Shown: positions 51,855-62,106 of the stretch, piece after piece
Layout: every line of letters begins with the position of its first letter
Numbering within the stretch: position 1 is the first letter of the stretch
Assembly: GCF_051465645.1 (NCBI RefSeq)
Contig: NZ_CP195790.1
Coordinates: 1,488,001 to 1,552,000, forward strand
Length of the DNA stretch: 64,000 bases
Direction of reading: 5' to 3'
Origin: Planctomicrobium sp051465645
GTDB taxonomy: Bacteria > Planctomycetota > Planctomycetia > Planctomycetales > Planctomycetaceae
The notes under the pieces: model-generated
Databases searched by the model: none
Told to the model about the DNA's origin: nothing
The model's input: the letters and a program-made list of their open reading frames with translations, nothing else
Made by a program: the position numbers and the translations under genes

Positions 51855-52847
51855 CTAAAACTCTCCGACAAGTTCACCGCCATTTCGGGTCGCGAGAGCT
51901 CGCCAGGTTGCCAGATTGATGTTCTCAGAAACAAACCGCACGCTGCCATCTGCGAGAGTTACCTGAACGCCTCCGGTGTGTGCACTCCTCGCACTGGTAA
52001 TGGCGAAGTTGTGGTACCCATTATGACAGTCAGGCGACTGCGAATTCGGGCCGTAATAATGGTTATACATCGAATCTGCGAGATGGCCGTTCACCCATTT
52101 TGCGCCGCGATTACCTTTCCAGACTGTCCCTGAAGAACAGGCCGATTCCGTTGTCTGAGTGGCCCCGGCAAGCTCGATAATCCGTCGCCGTGTGTCACCC
52201 GCAGCAGGGGCGGAATGATCTCCGTCACCAAGCAATTGTTCACCAAAGACCACAGTGTTGCTTGTGCCGTCGCCAATGTCCCGAAATGAGATGCGAGACT
52301 GCGTAAAAATCGTGCCATCAGCGCGGCTGACAGATCCATCATCAGCAGCGTCCGCAGCATTGTTAATCGCTGAGCCAGCACAGGCTGGATAGCTGATCCC
52401 ACCATAGTCTTCATTCGGAACACCATCGCTGTCGCTCGGGCAAAGAAAAATACTCAAGCGACTTTTGGCAGCGGTGTCGTTCGCTGTCACGGCAGAAATG
52501 TTGTAGCTGCCAGCAAAAAGGAGCATTGGTGGAACTGAGAAATTCAACAGATTCTGCAATGCGGTCTGCTCCATATAAGGAAGCAGCTGCGCCTGCGCAG
52601 ACCAGACAAAAGGGTATCCGAGACTGCCTGGCGGAAAGACCCGATGTGTTGATTCATAATTGTGAAGCGCCAGCCCCAGTTGCTTGAGATTATTCTTGCA
52701 CTGTGAGCGTCTGGCCGCTTCTCTTGCCTGTTGAACAGCAGGAAGCAGCAGGGCGATCAAAATCGCGATGATCGCAATCACCACAAGTAATTCGATTAAA
52801 GTAAATCCACGTTTCCGTTGAAATAATGAGCGAGAACAGGGAGACAT
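51855..52847 (-). CDS. DUF1559 protein with type IV pilin-like N-terminus
   Basis: 330 residues. The N-terminus is a prepilin-type signal and helix (KRGFTLIELLVVIAIIAI, then LLPAVQQAREAARRSQCKNN) followed by LKQLGLALHNYESTHRVFPP. The C-terminus has the DUF1559 end motif SAHTGGVQVTLADGSVRFVS. Planctomycetes carry many dozens of these; they are thought to be processed by a prepilin peptidase and to form surface or periplasmic filaments or matrix, but this is not proven. The gene is a clear lineage marker. Confidence 0.93.
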   Translation of the reverse strand: MSPCSRSLFQRKRGFTLIELLVVIAIIAILIALLLPAVQQAREAARRSQCKNNLKQLGLALHNYESTHRVFPPGSLGYPFVWSAQAQLLPYMEQTALQNLLNFSVPPMLLFAGSYNISAVTANDTAAKSRLSIFLCPSDSDGVPNEDYGGISYPACAGSAINNAADAADDGSVSRADGTIFTQSRISFRDIGDGTSNTVVFGEQLLGDGDHSAPAAGDTRRRIIELAGATQTTESACSSGTVWKGNRGAKWVNGHLADSMYNHYYGPNSQSPDCHNGYHNFAITSARSAHTGGVQVTLADGSVRFVSENINLATWRALATRNGGELVGEF

Positions 52848-53075
52848 TGAAACTCTCCAGTATCAATCGCGGTCATCTGAAGAGACCCACGACTGGAAGT
52901 TGGATGAACACCAACAAGCTGTCTGCATGTCGTCAGCAACGCCAACGTCTCCATTGCATCATGGACGACTGAACGTCATCCAGCGGAAGCAGAGTATGGT
53001 GATGGCTGAACGGCGATTGAACCGCCAGTACGTGGCGCATTCCCGGACGTGTCTCAGACAGCCTGACGAACGAAC

Positions 53076-53660
53076 TCAACAGCAATGAGTTCGAGGAGGT
53101 GGAACATCAGGACAGATTGCGCGTCCCTGAAAACTCCAGGAGTGTTCAACCGGGAGATACCCAAGCAGAGTTTGTTGCGGAGTGGCAACTTCACATGCAG
53201 GAAGACGAGGCTCAATATTGGCGATCAGACCAAATTGAGTGTCAGGTCCGCAGGAGCAACTTTCTGTGATTTGATCACAAACTGGCTCATTCCCTGATTG
53301 TGGTTCAGAACGTTCACTCTTTTTATCTTGTGGACTCTGGCAACAGGAGGGAGTCGCGGCGGGTTCTGACTTCGCAACACAACAGGCAGGCGTTTCCACT
53401 GCTGGAGCCTTTACTGCCTGTGGCTTTTGACAGCACCCGTTCTGAGACTGTGCTCGATCCGCCAGCGTCTTCTTCAAACAGCAGCATGACCCTGAAACCT
53501 GTGCGGTCGAATCGCACTGGCACCCGGATTTCACGACGCTTGTCACGGCTGTCACCGGAGTCGCCAGACTGCAAAACAGATAGAGACACAACATCCCAGC
53601 ACACACACGACGGTGGTTGCTGTGACGCAGGTTCGAGTTTTGCTTCGTCCGGTTCACCAT
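53076..53660 (-). CDS. secreted Cys-rich protein
   Basis: 194 residues from the ATG at 53660 (start uncertain; the frame is open to 53807, and an ATG at 53594 also precedes the hydrophobic segment). A signal-like helix (GMLCLYLFCSLATPVTAV) is followed by many CC and CxC groups: GCQCDS, SCCCLKK, NGCCQK, ACCVAK, SCCQSP and SCSCGPD. The C-terminus ends HCC. The region resembles the Cys-rich secreted protein of the metal island at 14406. Metal binding is likely from composition, but no metal gene is adjacent. Confidence 0.65.
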   Translation of the reverse strand: MVNRTKQNSNLRHSNHRRVCAGMLCLYLFCSLATPVTAVTSVVKSGCQCDSTAQVSGSCCCLKKTLADRAQSQNGCCQKPQAVKAPAVETPACCVAKSEPAATPSCCQSPQDKKSERSEPQSGNEPVCDQITESCSCGPDTQFGLIANIEPRLPACEVATPQQTLLGYLPVEHSWSFQGRAICPDVPPPRTHCC

Positions 53661-54108
53661 GTCACAACGGAAAGATTGCCTCGGATAGCACCACTTTGAG
53701 CGGCAACATTTTTCAAGCGCCCTCAGTTCAATCAGGAATCTCTCCCCTGACTGAGCTCCAGAATCAATGTACCCGTTCTGACAACAAGATGCGCTGATCT
53801 GATTCAAATTTTCTCTGTAATGCGACAGGGCTCGATTGAATTCTGGCGGGAACGTTCGTCCTCCGCGCCTATGATACCTTAACTATTGAGCCTGAATGCG
53901 AAACATGGATCGCAGCCGCTAACGCAGGATTGCAATCCGGAAATCGAGGGATACCGTTCAATAATCAAGTCCAGCCGAGCAGATCACATTCGATTTTCGA
54001 ATCAGCGAGCGATCACTGGTTTTCATATGAATTCCAGTTCCCGGTTACAGAAGTTGGCAACAGTCACTCAGCAAGCGCGAAATCAAGCGGCTTAGGCAAG
54101 GTATTTAA
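53661..54108. other. intergenic region, divergent, no supported gene
   Basis: About 450 bases between the leftward Cys-rich gene and the rightward DUF202 gene. Open frames here (such as 53886-54095) lack a ribosome binding site. Confidence 0.45.
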
Positions 54109-54519
54109 ATGGCATTTGATGAAGAGAAGGTCGTCAAGATGGCGGAAGATGAGAAATGCCACGATGGAGATCCCAGTATTTACTTTTCAGCCGAGAGAAC
54201 TCTTCTCTCATGGTTAAGAACCGGCATCGGAATTATGGCGTTCGGCTTCGTCGTCGCCCGATTCGGGATGTTCCTCCAGATGCTCAAGCCCGGCAACGAC
54301 GCCAAACATTCAACGCTTTTCGCAATGCTGATCGGAGCAACGCTCGTCCTCTCAGGTGCTGCAGCAATCCTTGCAGGAACATCACGCTTCAAGAGTTATT
54401 GCCGGACAATTCCTAAAGAGAACCTCCCAACAACGCACGCAACGTTCTTACCAGTTGCCGTCTCAATCGCAATCGGAGTCCTGGGCTTGCTGCTGACGAT
54501 CCAGCTCATCCTTCAATAG
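54109..54519 (+). CDS. DUF202 (YidH-like) membrane protein
   Basis: 136 residues. The motif PSIYFSAERTLLSWLRTGIG followed by IMAFGFVVARFGMF is the hallmark of the DUF202 family. Three membrane helices lie at about 38-58, 72-92 and 112-134. The function of the family is unknown. The gene stands alone. Confidence 0.87.
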   Translation: MAFDEEKVVKMAEDEKCHDGDPSIYFSAERTLLSWLRTGIGIMAFGFVVARFGMFLQMLKPGNDAKHSTLFAMLIGATLVLSGAAAILAGTSRFKSYCRTIPKENLPTTHATFLPVAVSIAIGVLGLLLTIQLILQ

Positions 54520-54554
54520 TGGTATCAATTCGTGAGCGAACCGGGATCGAATCA

Positions 54555-55268
54555 TCACTCTGTTCCTGTCAATCGCTGCGCGAGACTATGGATCTGGTGA
54601 ATGCACTCTGCCTGTGCTTCTTTCAACCCTCTCGGTGTCACTGAACCAGAGCGGCAGTAGTCCAGCACAATCTGCTCAGCAACCATGAACTCCCGACAGG
54701 CATCCGGAATTTCGTCGGCGATATCAATGGGAACAGTGGTGACGCCGTTGCAGTCTCCGTGCAGAAGGATGCCTGGCTCGATAATGATTCCACCAACGCT
54801 GACAGGAACATTGATCTGCGGGATATGACAATACCCATGCGAGCAGATGGTTCCATTCGTGAAGACTGGGAAGTCGATCGCTTTGACCTGTTCCAGGTCG
54901 CGGCCCGCCCCTGAAGTAATCAGACCGGCAGCCCCAAACGATTTGTACATGGTACACATCACTTCACCGAAAGTGGCGGCGGCAACAGGATTGTCGAGAT
55001 CCTGAAAGACGATGATGGGCGCACCTGGCAACTCTTCAAACATCTCGATCTGAGGAATCAAACCGGAATACGAGGTCCCCGCCGACGGAGGCGATGCACT
55101 GCGAAACGTCGAGGTCAAAGCATATCCCACCATCGGGGGAAGATGAGGAAAACCAGCCCGAATTGACCCGTTCATGTATCCCGACGTTCTTGGACGCACA
55201 TCGAACAGCTCGATCACATTACAAACAGTCGGAGTGTCGTACTGCGCCAGCGCTGAAAGCAGAGACAT
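54555..55268 (-). CDS. RraA-like / HMG aldolase-family protein
   Basis: 237 residues. The fold and motifs match RraA-like proteins: TPTVCNVIELFDVR at the start, AATFGEVMCTMYKSFGAAG, then the conserved GLITSGAGRDLEQV with its Arg-Asp pair that binds substrate and metal, and HGDCNGVTTVP near the end. Family members are 4-hydroxy-4-methyl-2-oxoglutarate aldolases or oxaloacetate decarboxylases, and in some bacteria RNase E inhibitors. Aldolase or decarboxylase activity is more likely here. Confidence 0.85.
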   Translation of the reverse strand: MSLLSALAQYDTPTVCNVIELFDVRPRTSGYMNGSIRAGFPHLPPMVGYALTSTFRSASPPSAGTSYSGLIPQIEMFEELPGAPIIVFQDLDNPVAAATFGEVMCTMYKSFGAAGLITSGAGRDLEQVKAIDFPVFTNGTICSHGYCHIPQINVPVSVGGIIIEPGILLHGDCNGVTTVPIDIADEIPDACREFMVAEQIVLDYCRSGSVTPRGLKEAQAECIHQIHSLAQRLTGTE

Positions 55269-55735
55269 GTTTGGACCTTAACTGATTGCTGAAAAGAGGG
55301 GGAACACGGTGTCACAATTGAGTCGATCGAGGTCACATCAACAGTGCCCAGTGCACGTTTCACCATACGGGACACGAACAGAGGCAAACCGGGCAGCGTG
55401 TGAGTGAAACTAGGTAAATTCCGTTACACAATCGCCTCCGCGAGCCCCCTTGTTGACGCGAAATGCACTTGCCCATTGGACCGGAATCCGGCTATGATCT
55501 CAACTCACAGGCGCTGCTGAAGTTACAGTCTTTCTCAACAAATGAAGGTCTGTCGTTCGGCGAGATGCGTTGACGGCCGTCAGCGAAATGTCTCGCTTGA
55601 TCCGGTTTCAGACAACAGTGCTTCAGACCACAGAGAAGCTGACAGAGTGACGCCAGATCCGTGTCGCCAGCGTGTCAGTTCTCGCCGCTTATTTTCGAGC
55701 GAATGGATTCGGATCTGACGAGGAGGGAGCCTGAA
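55269..55735. other. intergenic region upstream of the cyclase gene
   Basis: About 465 bases between divergent genes. The cyclase promoter must lie here. The frame upstream of 55736 stays open to 55661 but has no ribosome binding site. Confidence 0.5.
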
Positions 55736-57853
55736 ATGAATTCAGGTCACATGCGGAATGGTGGTTTCGGTGTCGCAAATCGTATTCCTGCTGCGAGCAC
55801 AGTAGACGCACCCTTCTCTGCCGAATCGGCAATGGGCCTGGCCCGTGATTGGCTTCTGAACCACCAGAACCCAGAGGGATATTGGCTCGGGGAACTTCAG
55901 GGAGACACCATCCTTGAGTCCGAATACATCCTGCTGCTGACATGGATGGAACGATCACACGAACCGATCGTTGAAGAATGTGCCCGTTATATTCGCGCAC
56001 AGCAACTTCCCACTGGCGGCTGGGCTCAATTCCCTGGCGGTCCCGTCGAGATCAGTGGGTCGGTCAAAGCCTACTGGGCGTTGAAGATTGCCGGCGATGA
56101 TCCAAACGCTGAGCACATGGTGCGTGCGTGTACCGCGATTCGAAACGCTGGCGGCGCTGAGTCCGTCAACAGCTTCACACGATTCTACCTCGCACTGCTG
56201 GGAATCATTGACTACCGAAAATGCCCGGCTGTCCCACCAGAGTTGATGCTGCTGCCGAACTGGTCGCCGATCAATATCTACGAGATGTCGTCATGGTCTC
56301 GTACGATCGTAGTCCCGTTAAGTCTGGTCTGGGCGTTTCAACCAAAGCGCAAACTTCCCGAACACCTGAAAATCGACGAACTGTTTCTGGCATCGCCAAA
56401 GCAGATGCCCATGATGATGCCGCCGTCCCAGCAACTGGACGCTCTGGAGAACAGAACCTGGGTCCCGTGGGACAAAATTTTTCAGGGAATCGATCTCGGC
56501 TGGAAGTTTCTCGAAGGGGTGCGATTCAAGCCATTTCGCGGACGCGCCATTCGCAGGGCAACCAAATGGATGACCGATCGCTTTGAGAAAAGCGACGGAC
56601 TCGGGGCAATCTTCCCTCCGATCATCTGGAGCATCATTGCTCTCAGATGCCTCGGGCACGAAGAATCGTCTCCGATGGTTCAGGCTCAATTGCACGAGCT
56701 CGAAAAGCTGACGATCAGAGAAAATGGAACCGCTCGCCTTGAGCCATGTCGCTCCCCTGTCTGGGACACAGCGATTTCAGTCAACGCCCTGCGCGATGCT
56801 GGCGTTCCCGCCAATCACCCGAAATTGGCCAAGGCTGTGGACTGGCTGCTCTCGAAGGAAGTACGCGCTCCCGGCGACTGGACCGTGAATCACCCAGACG
56901 TTGAACCAGGCGGCTGGTACTTTGAATTCAACAATGAATTCTATCCAGACATCGATGACACCATCATGGTGAGTATGGCACTCGCCCGATGCTTGCCGAG
57001 CCACATTCGTTCGGACTGGACAGCTTCCCTGATGAGCAAACAGGGAATTCAACAACACGCAAACTTCGATGTCTCTGTTGTGATCGCCGGTCAAACCGAC
57101 CATCCGGAACGAGTTGTTCTGGACATGGAACGGATGCAACCGATGATCAACGCATTGCGACGTGCCGTAAAATGGACTGCGGCAATGCAATGCCGCAACG
57201 GCGGTTGGGCGGCATTCGACGCAGACAACGATCGTGAGATCCTGACTCGCGTTCCGTTTGCCGATCACAACGCCATGATCGATCCTCCCACGGCAGACAT
57301 AACGGCTCGTGTCCTCGAAATGTACGGCCGCCTTGGGATGACATCCCGAGAACCAGCGTTCGAGAAAGCTCTAAAATTCGTATGGGATAAGCAGGAAGTC
57401 GATAATTGCTGGTACGGTCGCTGGGGAGTGAATTACCTCTATGGAACCTGGCAGGTACTGGTAGGATTAACGGAGTTTGGCGTCTCTCCGGAAGATTCTC
57501 GACTACAGGCGGCTGCACGCTGGCTGAAAGAAAAGCAGCAGGCAGACGGAGGTTGGGGAGAAACGGCGGAATCGTACGACAACCCGACACTCCGCGGGAC
57601 AGGACCGACAACAGCTTCACAAACGGCCTGGGCGATTCTTGGATTGATCGCTGCCAATGAAGGCGACTCCAAGGCGGTGCAGCGAGGAATTCAATACCTC
57701 GTACAGTCACAACGTTCCGATGGAACGTGGGACGAAGAGGAATTTACAGGGACCGGGTTTCCCCGAGTCTTCTATATGCGGTATCATCTCTATCGTCACT
57801 ACTTTCCGCTGATGGCCTTGGGGCGCTATGTTGCCCTGCAGCAAAAGCGGTAA
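55736..57853 (+). CDS. shc: squalene-hopene cyclase
   Basis: 705 residues from the ATG at 55736, with GAGGGAGCC upstream. The catalytic DxDD motif is DIDDT in NEFYPDIDDTIMVSM. Several QW motifs are present (NPEGYWLGELQGD, LPTGGWAQFPGG, CRNGGWAAFDADND, QADGGWGETAESY, RSDGTWDEEEFTG). The enzyme cyclises squalene to hopene in the inner membrane, the first step of hopanoid synthesis. No squalene synthase or hopanoid modification genes lie next to it. Confidence 0.96.
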   Translation: MNSGHMRNGGFGVANRIPAASTVDAPFSAESAMGLARDWLLNHQNPEGYWLGELQGDTILESEYILLLTWMERSHEPIVEECARYIRAQQLPTGGWAQFPGGPVEISGSVKAYWALKIAGDDPNAEHMVRACTAIRNAGGAESVNSFTRFYLALLGIIDYRKCPAVPPELMLLPNWSPINIYEMSSWSRTIVVPLSLVWAFQPKRKLPEHLKIDELFLASPKQMPMMMPPSQQLDALENRTWVPWDKIFQGIDLGWKFLEGVRFKPFRGRAIRRATKWMTDRFEKSDGLGAIFPPIIWSIIALRCLGHEESSPMVQAQLHELEKLTIRENGTARLEPCRSPVWDTAISVNALRDAGVPANHPKLAKAVDWLLSKEVRAPGDWTVNHPDVEPGGWYFEFNNEFYPDIDDTIMVSMALARCLPSHIRSDWTASLMSKQGIQQHANFDVSVVIAGQTDHPERVVLDMERMQPMINALRRAVKWTAAMQCRNGGWAAFDADNDREILTRVPFADHNAMIDPPTADITARVLEMYGRLGMTSREPAFEKALKFVWDKQEVDNCWYGRWGVNYLYGTWQVLVGLTEFGVSPEDSRLQAAARWLKEKQQADGGWGETAESYDNPTLRGTGPTTASQTAWAILGLIAANEGDSKAVQRGIQYLVQSQRSDGTWDEEEFTGTGFPRVFYMRYHLYRHYFPLMALGRYVALQQKR

Positions 57854-57907
57854 TTCACAGCGTCTGGTCTGATTCAAACAACAAAGACCAAACAGAGTGG
57901 GTAACTT

Positions 57908-58948
57908 GTGAACGCTGTACTGCGTCAAGCTGATCCTCGCTCTTTTCTGGTTCTCCCAGAAAATCAGCTGTCTATTGCAGCAGTGAATCAGCTTGCCCCT
58001 GGAGTCAAGCGCCGCTGTGTTAATCTGGTCACCCTGATCGGGGAAGCCGGAACCGGAAAGTCACACCTCGCCAGAGAACTCGTCCGGAGCTGGGAAGGCG
58101 AGCGGACAGACAAGAAAGTCATCGTTGTCACAGCGTCTCAGTTTTCCGCACAGTTTGCGGAAGCTGCGACAATTGATTCGATTCCGCAGTTTCAAACACG
58201 GTATCGAAACGAGATCGCTCTGCTGGTATGTGAAGACATCCAGATGCTCGGGGCGAGAAAAGAAACACAGCAACAACTGCAGGCAACCATCGACGATGTC
58301 ATTTCTCAAGGTGGACTCGTCCTCCTGACAAGTACGCAGATGCCCGGCGCCATTCGCGGCTTGAGTCGACGCCTGATGAACCGGATGCACGGTGGGCTCT
58401 GTGTGACAATCGAGATGCCCTCGGTCCCGAGTCGTCGCAAACTGATTGAACACATTCTGGCGGGTGAAGGCCACCATCTGTCGACAAAAGAGATCGATCA
58501 GATTGCTCAGGACTACCCAGTCTCGCCACGCGAACTGTCTGGCCTACTTGCTCAGTTACGAGCAGAAGAAAAGTTACTTTCTCCCGCCCAGCGTCCCCGT
58601 CGCTCAACGGTCAAGGCTCTGATTGAAGAACGCAATCGGGTTCCCTCCATCGATCTGGGAGGACTCTGCAAACTGACGGCAGTGCAATTCGGAGTGAAGT
58701 CGGCCGACCTGAAAGGTCCACGACGCTCGCAGACGATTTCACTTGCTCGTCAAACTGCGATGTACCTCGCCAGAGAACAACTCCAGATGAACTACGTGGA
58801 AATCGGGAAATATTTCAATCGAGGAAACCACAGCACCGTGATTCACGCCTGCCGAAAGATTGGCGAGCAACGGCAAACTGATCCGGACCTCGATCTTGCG
58901 ATTCAATCAATTTGTGATGTGCTAACTCCCGCTGGAATCCGATCTTAG
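57908..58948 (+). CDS. DnaA-like protein (short paralogue)
   Basis: 346 residues from a GTG. The AAA+ domain has Walker A in LIGEAGTGKSHLAREL and a Walker B-like LVCEDIQMLGARKETQ (DnaA usually has DDIQ). The C-terminal helix-turn-helix domain IV carries ARQTAMYLAREQLQMNYVEI and FNRGNHSTVIHACRKI; the usual GGRDHSTV is RGNHSTV, so Asp is replaced by Asn. N-terminal domains I and II are absent. It is clearly DnaA-derived but shorter than replication initiators and not beside dnaN. It may regulate transcription or replication timing. Confidence 0.85.
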   Translation: MNAVLRQADPRSFLVLPENQLSIAAVNQLAPGVKRRCVNLVTLIGEAGTGKSHLARELVRSWEGERTDKKVIVVTASQFSAQFAEAATIDSIPQFQTRYRNEIALLVCEDIQMLGARKETQQQLQATIDDVISQGGLVLLTSTQMPGAIRGLSRRLMNRMHGGLCVTIEMPSVPSRRKLIEHILAGEGHHLSTKEIDQIAQDYPVSPRELSGLLAQLRAEEKLLSPAQRPRRSTVKALIEERNRVPSIDLGGLCKLTAVQFGVKSADLKGPRRSQTISLARQTAMYLAREQLQMNYVEIGKYFNRGNHSTVIHACRKIGEQRQTDPDLDLAIQSICDVLTPAGIRS

Positions 58949-59420
58949 ACAGCGGATTGAACTCGTTCTACATTGAAATCACCGCATCGACCTCGAACAA
59001 GGCAAGTTGCCCCCAGAAACCGACTTCGCCGGACCAAGTTCGTTTCTCCCCGATTCCGAGCCGACGTGCGCTCAGTGGCGGAACAGTGTTGTTCAGACCT
59101 GATTCACGCGGAACAAAAATCATTCGTGGAATGCGCCTCGCCTTTGTCGACGGACTGAATAGGTGAACTCGGCGGCAGAGACGAGCACGCCTCGGGCTGA
59201 TGAAAGTCAGGGCAGATCAAGGCATCAACATGAACCGATACCACAATTGGTAGAGTTCGCCGGAATCTGGACGACTCGCGTCATGTTGGATACAACGCAA
59301 GCACGCTTAGGACTGTATAACGAAATAAGTTGTCACCGACTAAACACCGGTCTACTATTCAGAGTTCGCCTCAGTTATAAGTGCTGAGCGGTATTGGGCA
59401 ATTTCTTGGGCTCGAGTGAA
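58949..59420. other. intergenic region without a supported gene
   Basis: About 470 bases between the DnaA-like gene and the sensor/receiver gene. Short frames here lack coding features. Confidence 0.5.
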
Positions 59421-61118
59421 ATGGGAGACGACGTGCCCGATCAAGTCGAAGTCCTGATTTTCGGTCTTGAACAGTCCACCCTCTCGCCGGTGGTCGCAGG
59501 GCTGAAAGAGCACTGCAAGCTGACTCCAGCCGAGTCGCTCGGCGACGCACTGGAACGCTTGAAGGGGGATTCTCCGCCAGGATATTGCCTGATTGGCAAT
59601 CATGCAGGCGGTACAGGCCTCATTCTAGAAGCAACCGGACTTCTCGACAAATTTCCTGAAGCGGTCGTATTGCTGAACGAACGGGAAGAAGTTCTCTGGG
59701 CAAATACTCTGGCGACCGAGGTTCTTAAGCTGGAGAAGAGCCAGGAGAAGCTTCCTCGCCTGTTTGATGTCTGGCAAGGCGCCGAGATTATTGGAGCCAA
59801 TTTCTGCCCGATTAACTCAGTCCTTGTCACAGGTCAGCAAGCGAGAACTCGGGTCCGCATTGACGATAAGACATTCTACGACGTGACCGTCAGCCCGGTC
59901 TGCAGCCGAATCGCCAATGGAGAGCAATTACTCCTGGCGACACTCCGCGACAATTCAGAAGACATTCTGCAGCAACAAAAGCTGAACGCGATCTACAAAG
60001 CTGGACTCGATCTCGGCGACTTGCAACCGGAAGAAGTGCTGGAGCTCTCCACTCACGATCGAATTGAGCTCCTGAAGTCAAAACTCCGCTATTACACGCA
60101 GGAGCTGCTGGAGTTTGAAACGGTTGAAGTTCGAATCATTGATCAGGAGACAATGACGCTTCGTCCTCTACTCGCCTTGGGGATGGACGAATCCGCCGAG
60201 CATCGCGAACTGAGAGTCAGTGCAGAAGGAAACGGCGTCACAGGTTATGTTGCTGCAACAGGTCGAAGCTACCTGTGCGAAAACACAGTCAACGATCCGC
60301 TCTATATTGTCGGCGCAACAGGTGCCCGAAGTTCTCTGACAGTTCCACTGATCCGGCACGATCTGGTCTTGGGAACATTCAATGTTGAGAGCTTCAAACC
60401 GGGGGCGTTCTCACAAACTGATCTCCAGTTTCTTGAACTCTTCTGCCGCGAAGTGGCTGTCGCCTTGAACACGCTTGACCTGCTGATGGCAGAGAAAGCC
60501 ACGACAGTTGAAGAGAGCACAAAACGCGCTCTGTGCGAAGTTGCCGATCCGGTCGACGAGATCCTCAACGACACCACATGGCTCTATGAGAAGTATGGGA
60601 ATCAGGACCCTCAGGTTCACGATCGTCTGAAAAGAGTGTTGCAACACACTCAGGACATCCGTGAATCGATTCGACAGGCCGGAAGCTCAATCAGCACGGA
60701 ATCAGGAACCCCTCAGTTCCGCAAGTCGACTCATCCAAATCTCGCCGGGAAAAGAATCCTGGTCGTCGACAAAGAACGCGACATCAGGCACAGCGCTCAC
60801 GAAATTTTGGAACGTTTCAACGTCGTTGTCGAAACGGCTCGTGATGGCGAGCAAGCCCTCCGCATGGCGCGAACTTTCCACTACGACGCGGTGATTTGCG
60901 ACATCAAGCCGCCGGACATGAAGGGTTCGGAACTCTATCGGCAGTTGCGGGAAACTCACGAGAACACGCCAGTCATCCTGATGACTGGCTTTGGTTACGA
61001 CGGGGAGCACACACTGGTCAGGGCGCGTCAAATGGGACTGAAGTGCGTCCTGTATAAGCCTTTCATCCTGAAGCAGCTGCTCAAAGCCATCGAAGACGCA
61101 GTAACTCCTCCCCAGTAA
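59421..61118 (+). CDS. sensor protein with PAS-like, GAF and C-terminal receiver domains
   Basis: 565 residues from the ATG at 59421 (a TTG at 59394 is also possible). A short N-terminal domain with VLIFGLEQSTLSPVV is followed by a PAS-like domain (about 75-185; AVVLLNEREEVLWAN), a GAF domain (about 205-365; VRIIDQETMTLRPLLAL, GYVAATGRSYLC, SLTVPLIRHDLVLG) and a helical linker. The C-terminal receiver domain (about 440-560) has ILVVDKERDIRHSA, the phosphorylation site in AVICDIKPPDM, and Lys in LYKPF. No histidine-kinase ATP domain is visible, so a separate kinase must phosphorylate it. Confidence 0.85.
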   Translation: MGDDVPDQVEVLIFGLEQSTLSPVVAGLKEHCKLTPAESLGDALERLKGDSPPGYCLIGNHAGGTGLILEATGLLDKFPEAVVLLNEREEVLWANTLATEVLKLEKSQEKLPRLFDVWQGAEIIGANFCPINSVLVTGQQARTRVRIDDKTFYDVTVSPVCSRIANGEQLLLATLRDNSEDILQQQKLNAIYKAGLDLGDLQPEEVLELSTHDRIELLKSKLRYYTQELLEFETVEVRIIDQETMTLRPLLALGMDESAEHRELRVSAEGNGVTGYVAATGRSYLCENTVNDPLYIVGATGARSSLTVPLIRHDLVLGTFNVESFKPGAFSQTDLQFLELFCREVAVALNTLDLLMAEKATTVEESTKRALCEVADPVDEILNDTTWLYEKYGNQDPQVHDRLKRVLQHTQDIRESIRQAGSSISTESGTPQFRKSTHPNLAGKRILVVDKERDIRHSAHEILERFNVVVETARDGEQALRMARTFHYDAVICDIKPPDMKGSELYRQLRETHENTPVILMTGFGYDGEHTLVRARQMGLKCVLYKPFILKQLLKAIEDAVTPPQ

Positions 61119-61167
61119 AACGGTCATCAGTCGAGGCCCTTTCCAGCAACAGCGATTCGAAACCTGA

Positions 61168-62106
61168 ATGACAACGCCTCACTGTCCGCCATCGCTCCTT
61201 CCCTTTTCTGACTGGTCCGCCCAGCGACTTCAGTCTGGGAACGAGGCCTATCTGGCATTCGGCCAACCACAAGTCAACGACATGTTGTTGTCCGCCTTTC
61301 GAGTTGCAGAGCAGACATTCCTTTCAGATGGCGGACTCCCAAAGGTCATTGTTGTTCCGCTGGGCTTAACAGGGAACATCCTTTGGCATGGCGTCCCGAT
61401 TCCTGCCGCAACGGTCGTCGCAGAGGTTCAACCAGAGGCGATTGCGTTTATCCGCACAGGAACGGCACTCACCGCGGGAACCAATGAGCTGTCTTCTTTA
61501 TGGCAATATGCAGCGAGCTTGCCCCACACTGAGGTCCTTGTCACCGAGACACTCGCCGGACAGGTGACAATCAGCCAGACGGACGAACTGCTACCGCGAT
61601 TGGCTCCCCAATCACGATCAGTGAAGCCTGCGATTTTGAAACGCATTGACCAGTTAGGCGGCACGGAGGTTTCAGGAGTCGCGTTCCGCTCTGGACTGAT
61701 GCTGCTGCTGGACGATCTCGATGGAAGCCACGAACTCTCCCAAAGTGTCGAAGGGGTCGGGCATCTCCATCTCGGCGATTACTGGCATGCAATCATGCAT
61801 CGTCGCGAGCCTGACTATTTCAACGCCAAATACTGGTTCCGCCGCATCGGACAGCACCCACTCTTTGATGAATTGGGGACACTGGCCAAAAACGTGTTGG
61901 GAAACACGCGCGATTCAGAAGCATCTGACTGGCAAAAAAAACTCACCAGTCGAGGATGGAATTCAACAGGTTTCGTCGAACTTTGCGAAGCTGTCGCAAG
62001 AGACGAACAGAGCCCTTTAGGGATCGCCGCAAGACAGATCCAGTTGCTGGAAATGCTGCTTCTCTTGCGATTCTGCTGGGCTCAGGTCAGCGACTCGACG
62101 AAATAG
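61168..62106 (+). CDS. conserved planctomycete hypothetical protein
   Basis: 312 residues, soluble. The central segment LLLDDLDGSHELSQSVEG and the following GDYWHAIMHRREPDYFNAKY look highly conserved, with His, Arg and Asp residues that could form an active site. The N-terminal region resembles a nucleotide- or sugar-binding fold (PKVIVVPLGLTGNILWHGVP). I have no family name. It follows the receiver protein by 49 bases and may be co-transcribed. Confidence 0.7.
   Translation: MTTPHCPPSLLPFSDWSAQRLQSGNEAYLAFGQPQVNDMLLSAFRVAEQTFLSDGGLPKVIVVPLGLTGNILWHGVPIPAATVVAEVQPEAIAFIRTGTALTAGTNELSSLWQYAASLPHTEVLVTETLAGQVTISQTDELLPRLAPQSRSVKPAILKRIDQLGGTEVSGVAFRSGLMLLLDDLDGSHELSQSVEGVGHLHLGDYWHAIMHRREPDYFNAKYWFRRIGQHPLFDELGTLAKNVLGNTRDSEASDWQKKLTSRGWNSTGFVELCEAVARDEQSPLGIAARQIQLLEMLLLLRFCWAQVSDSTK

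Noticed and set aside
53300..53797. 165-residue + strand frame opposite the Cys-rich secreted gene
   Set aside because: Ser/Thr-rich shadow; the minus strand has a signal peptide and ordered Cys pairs.
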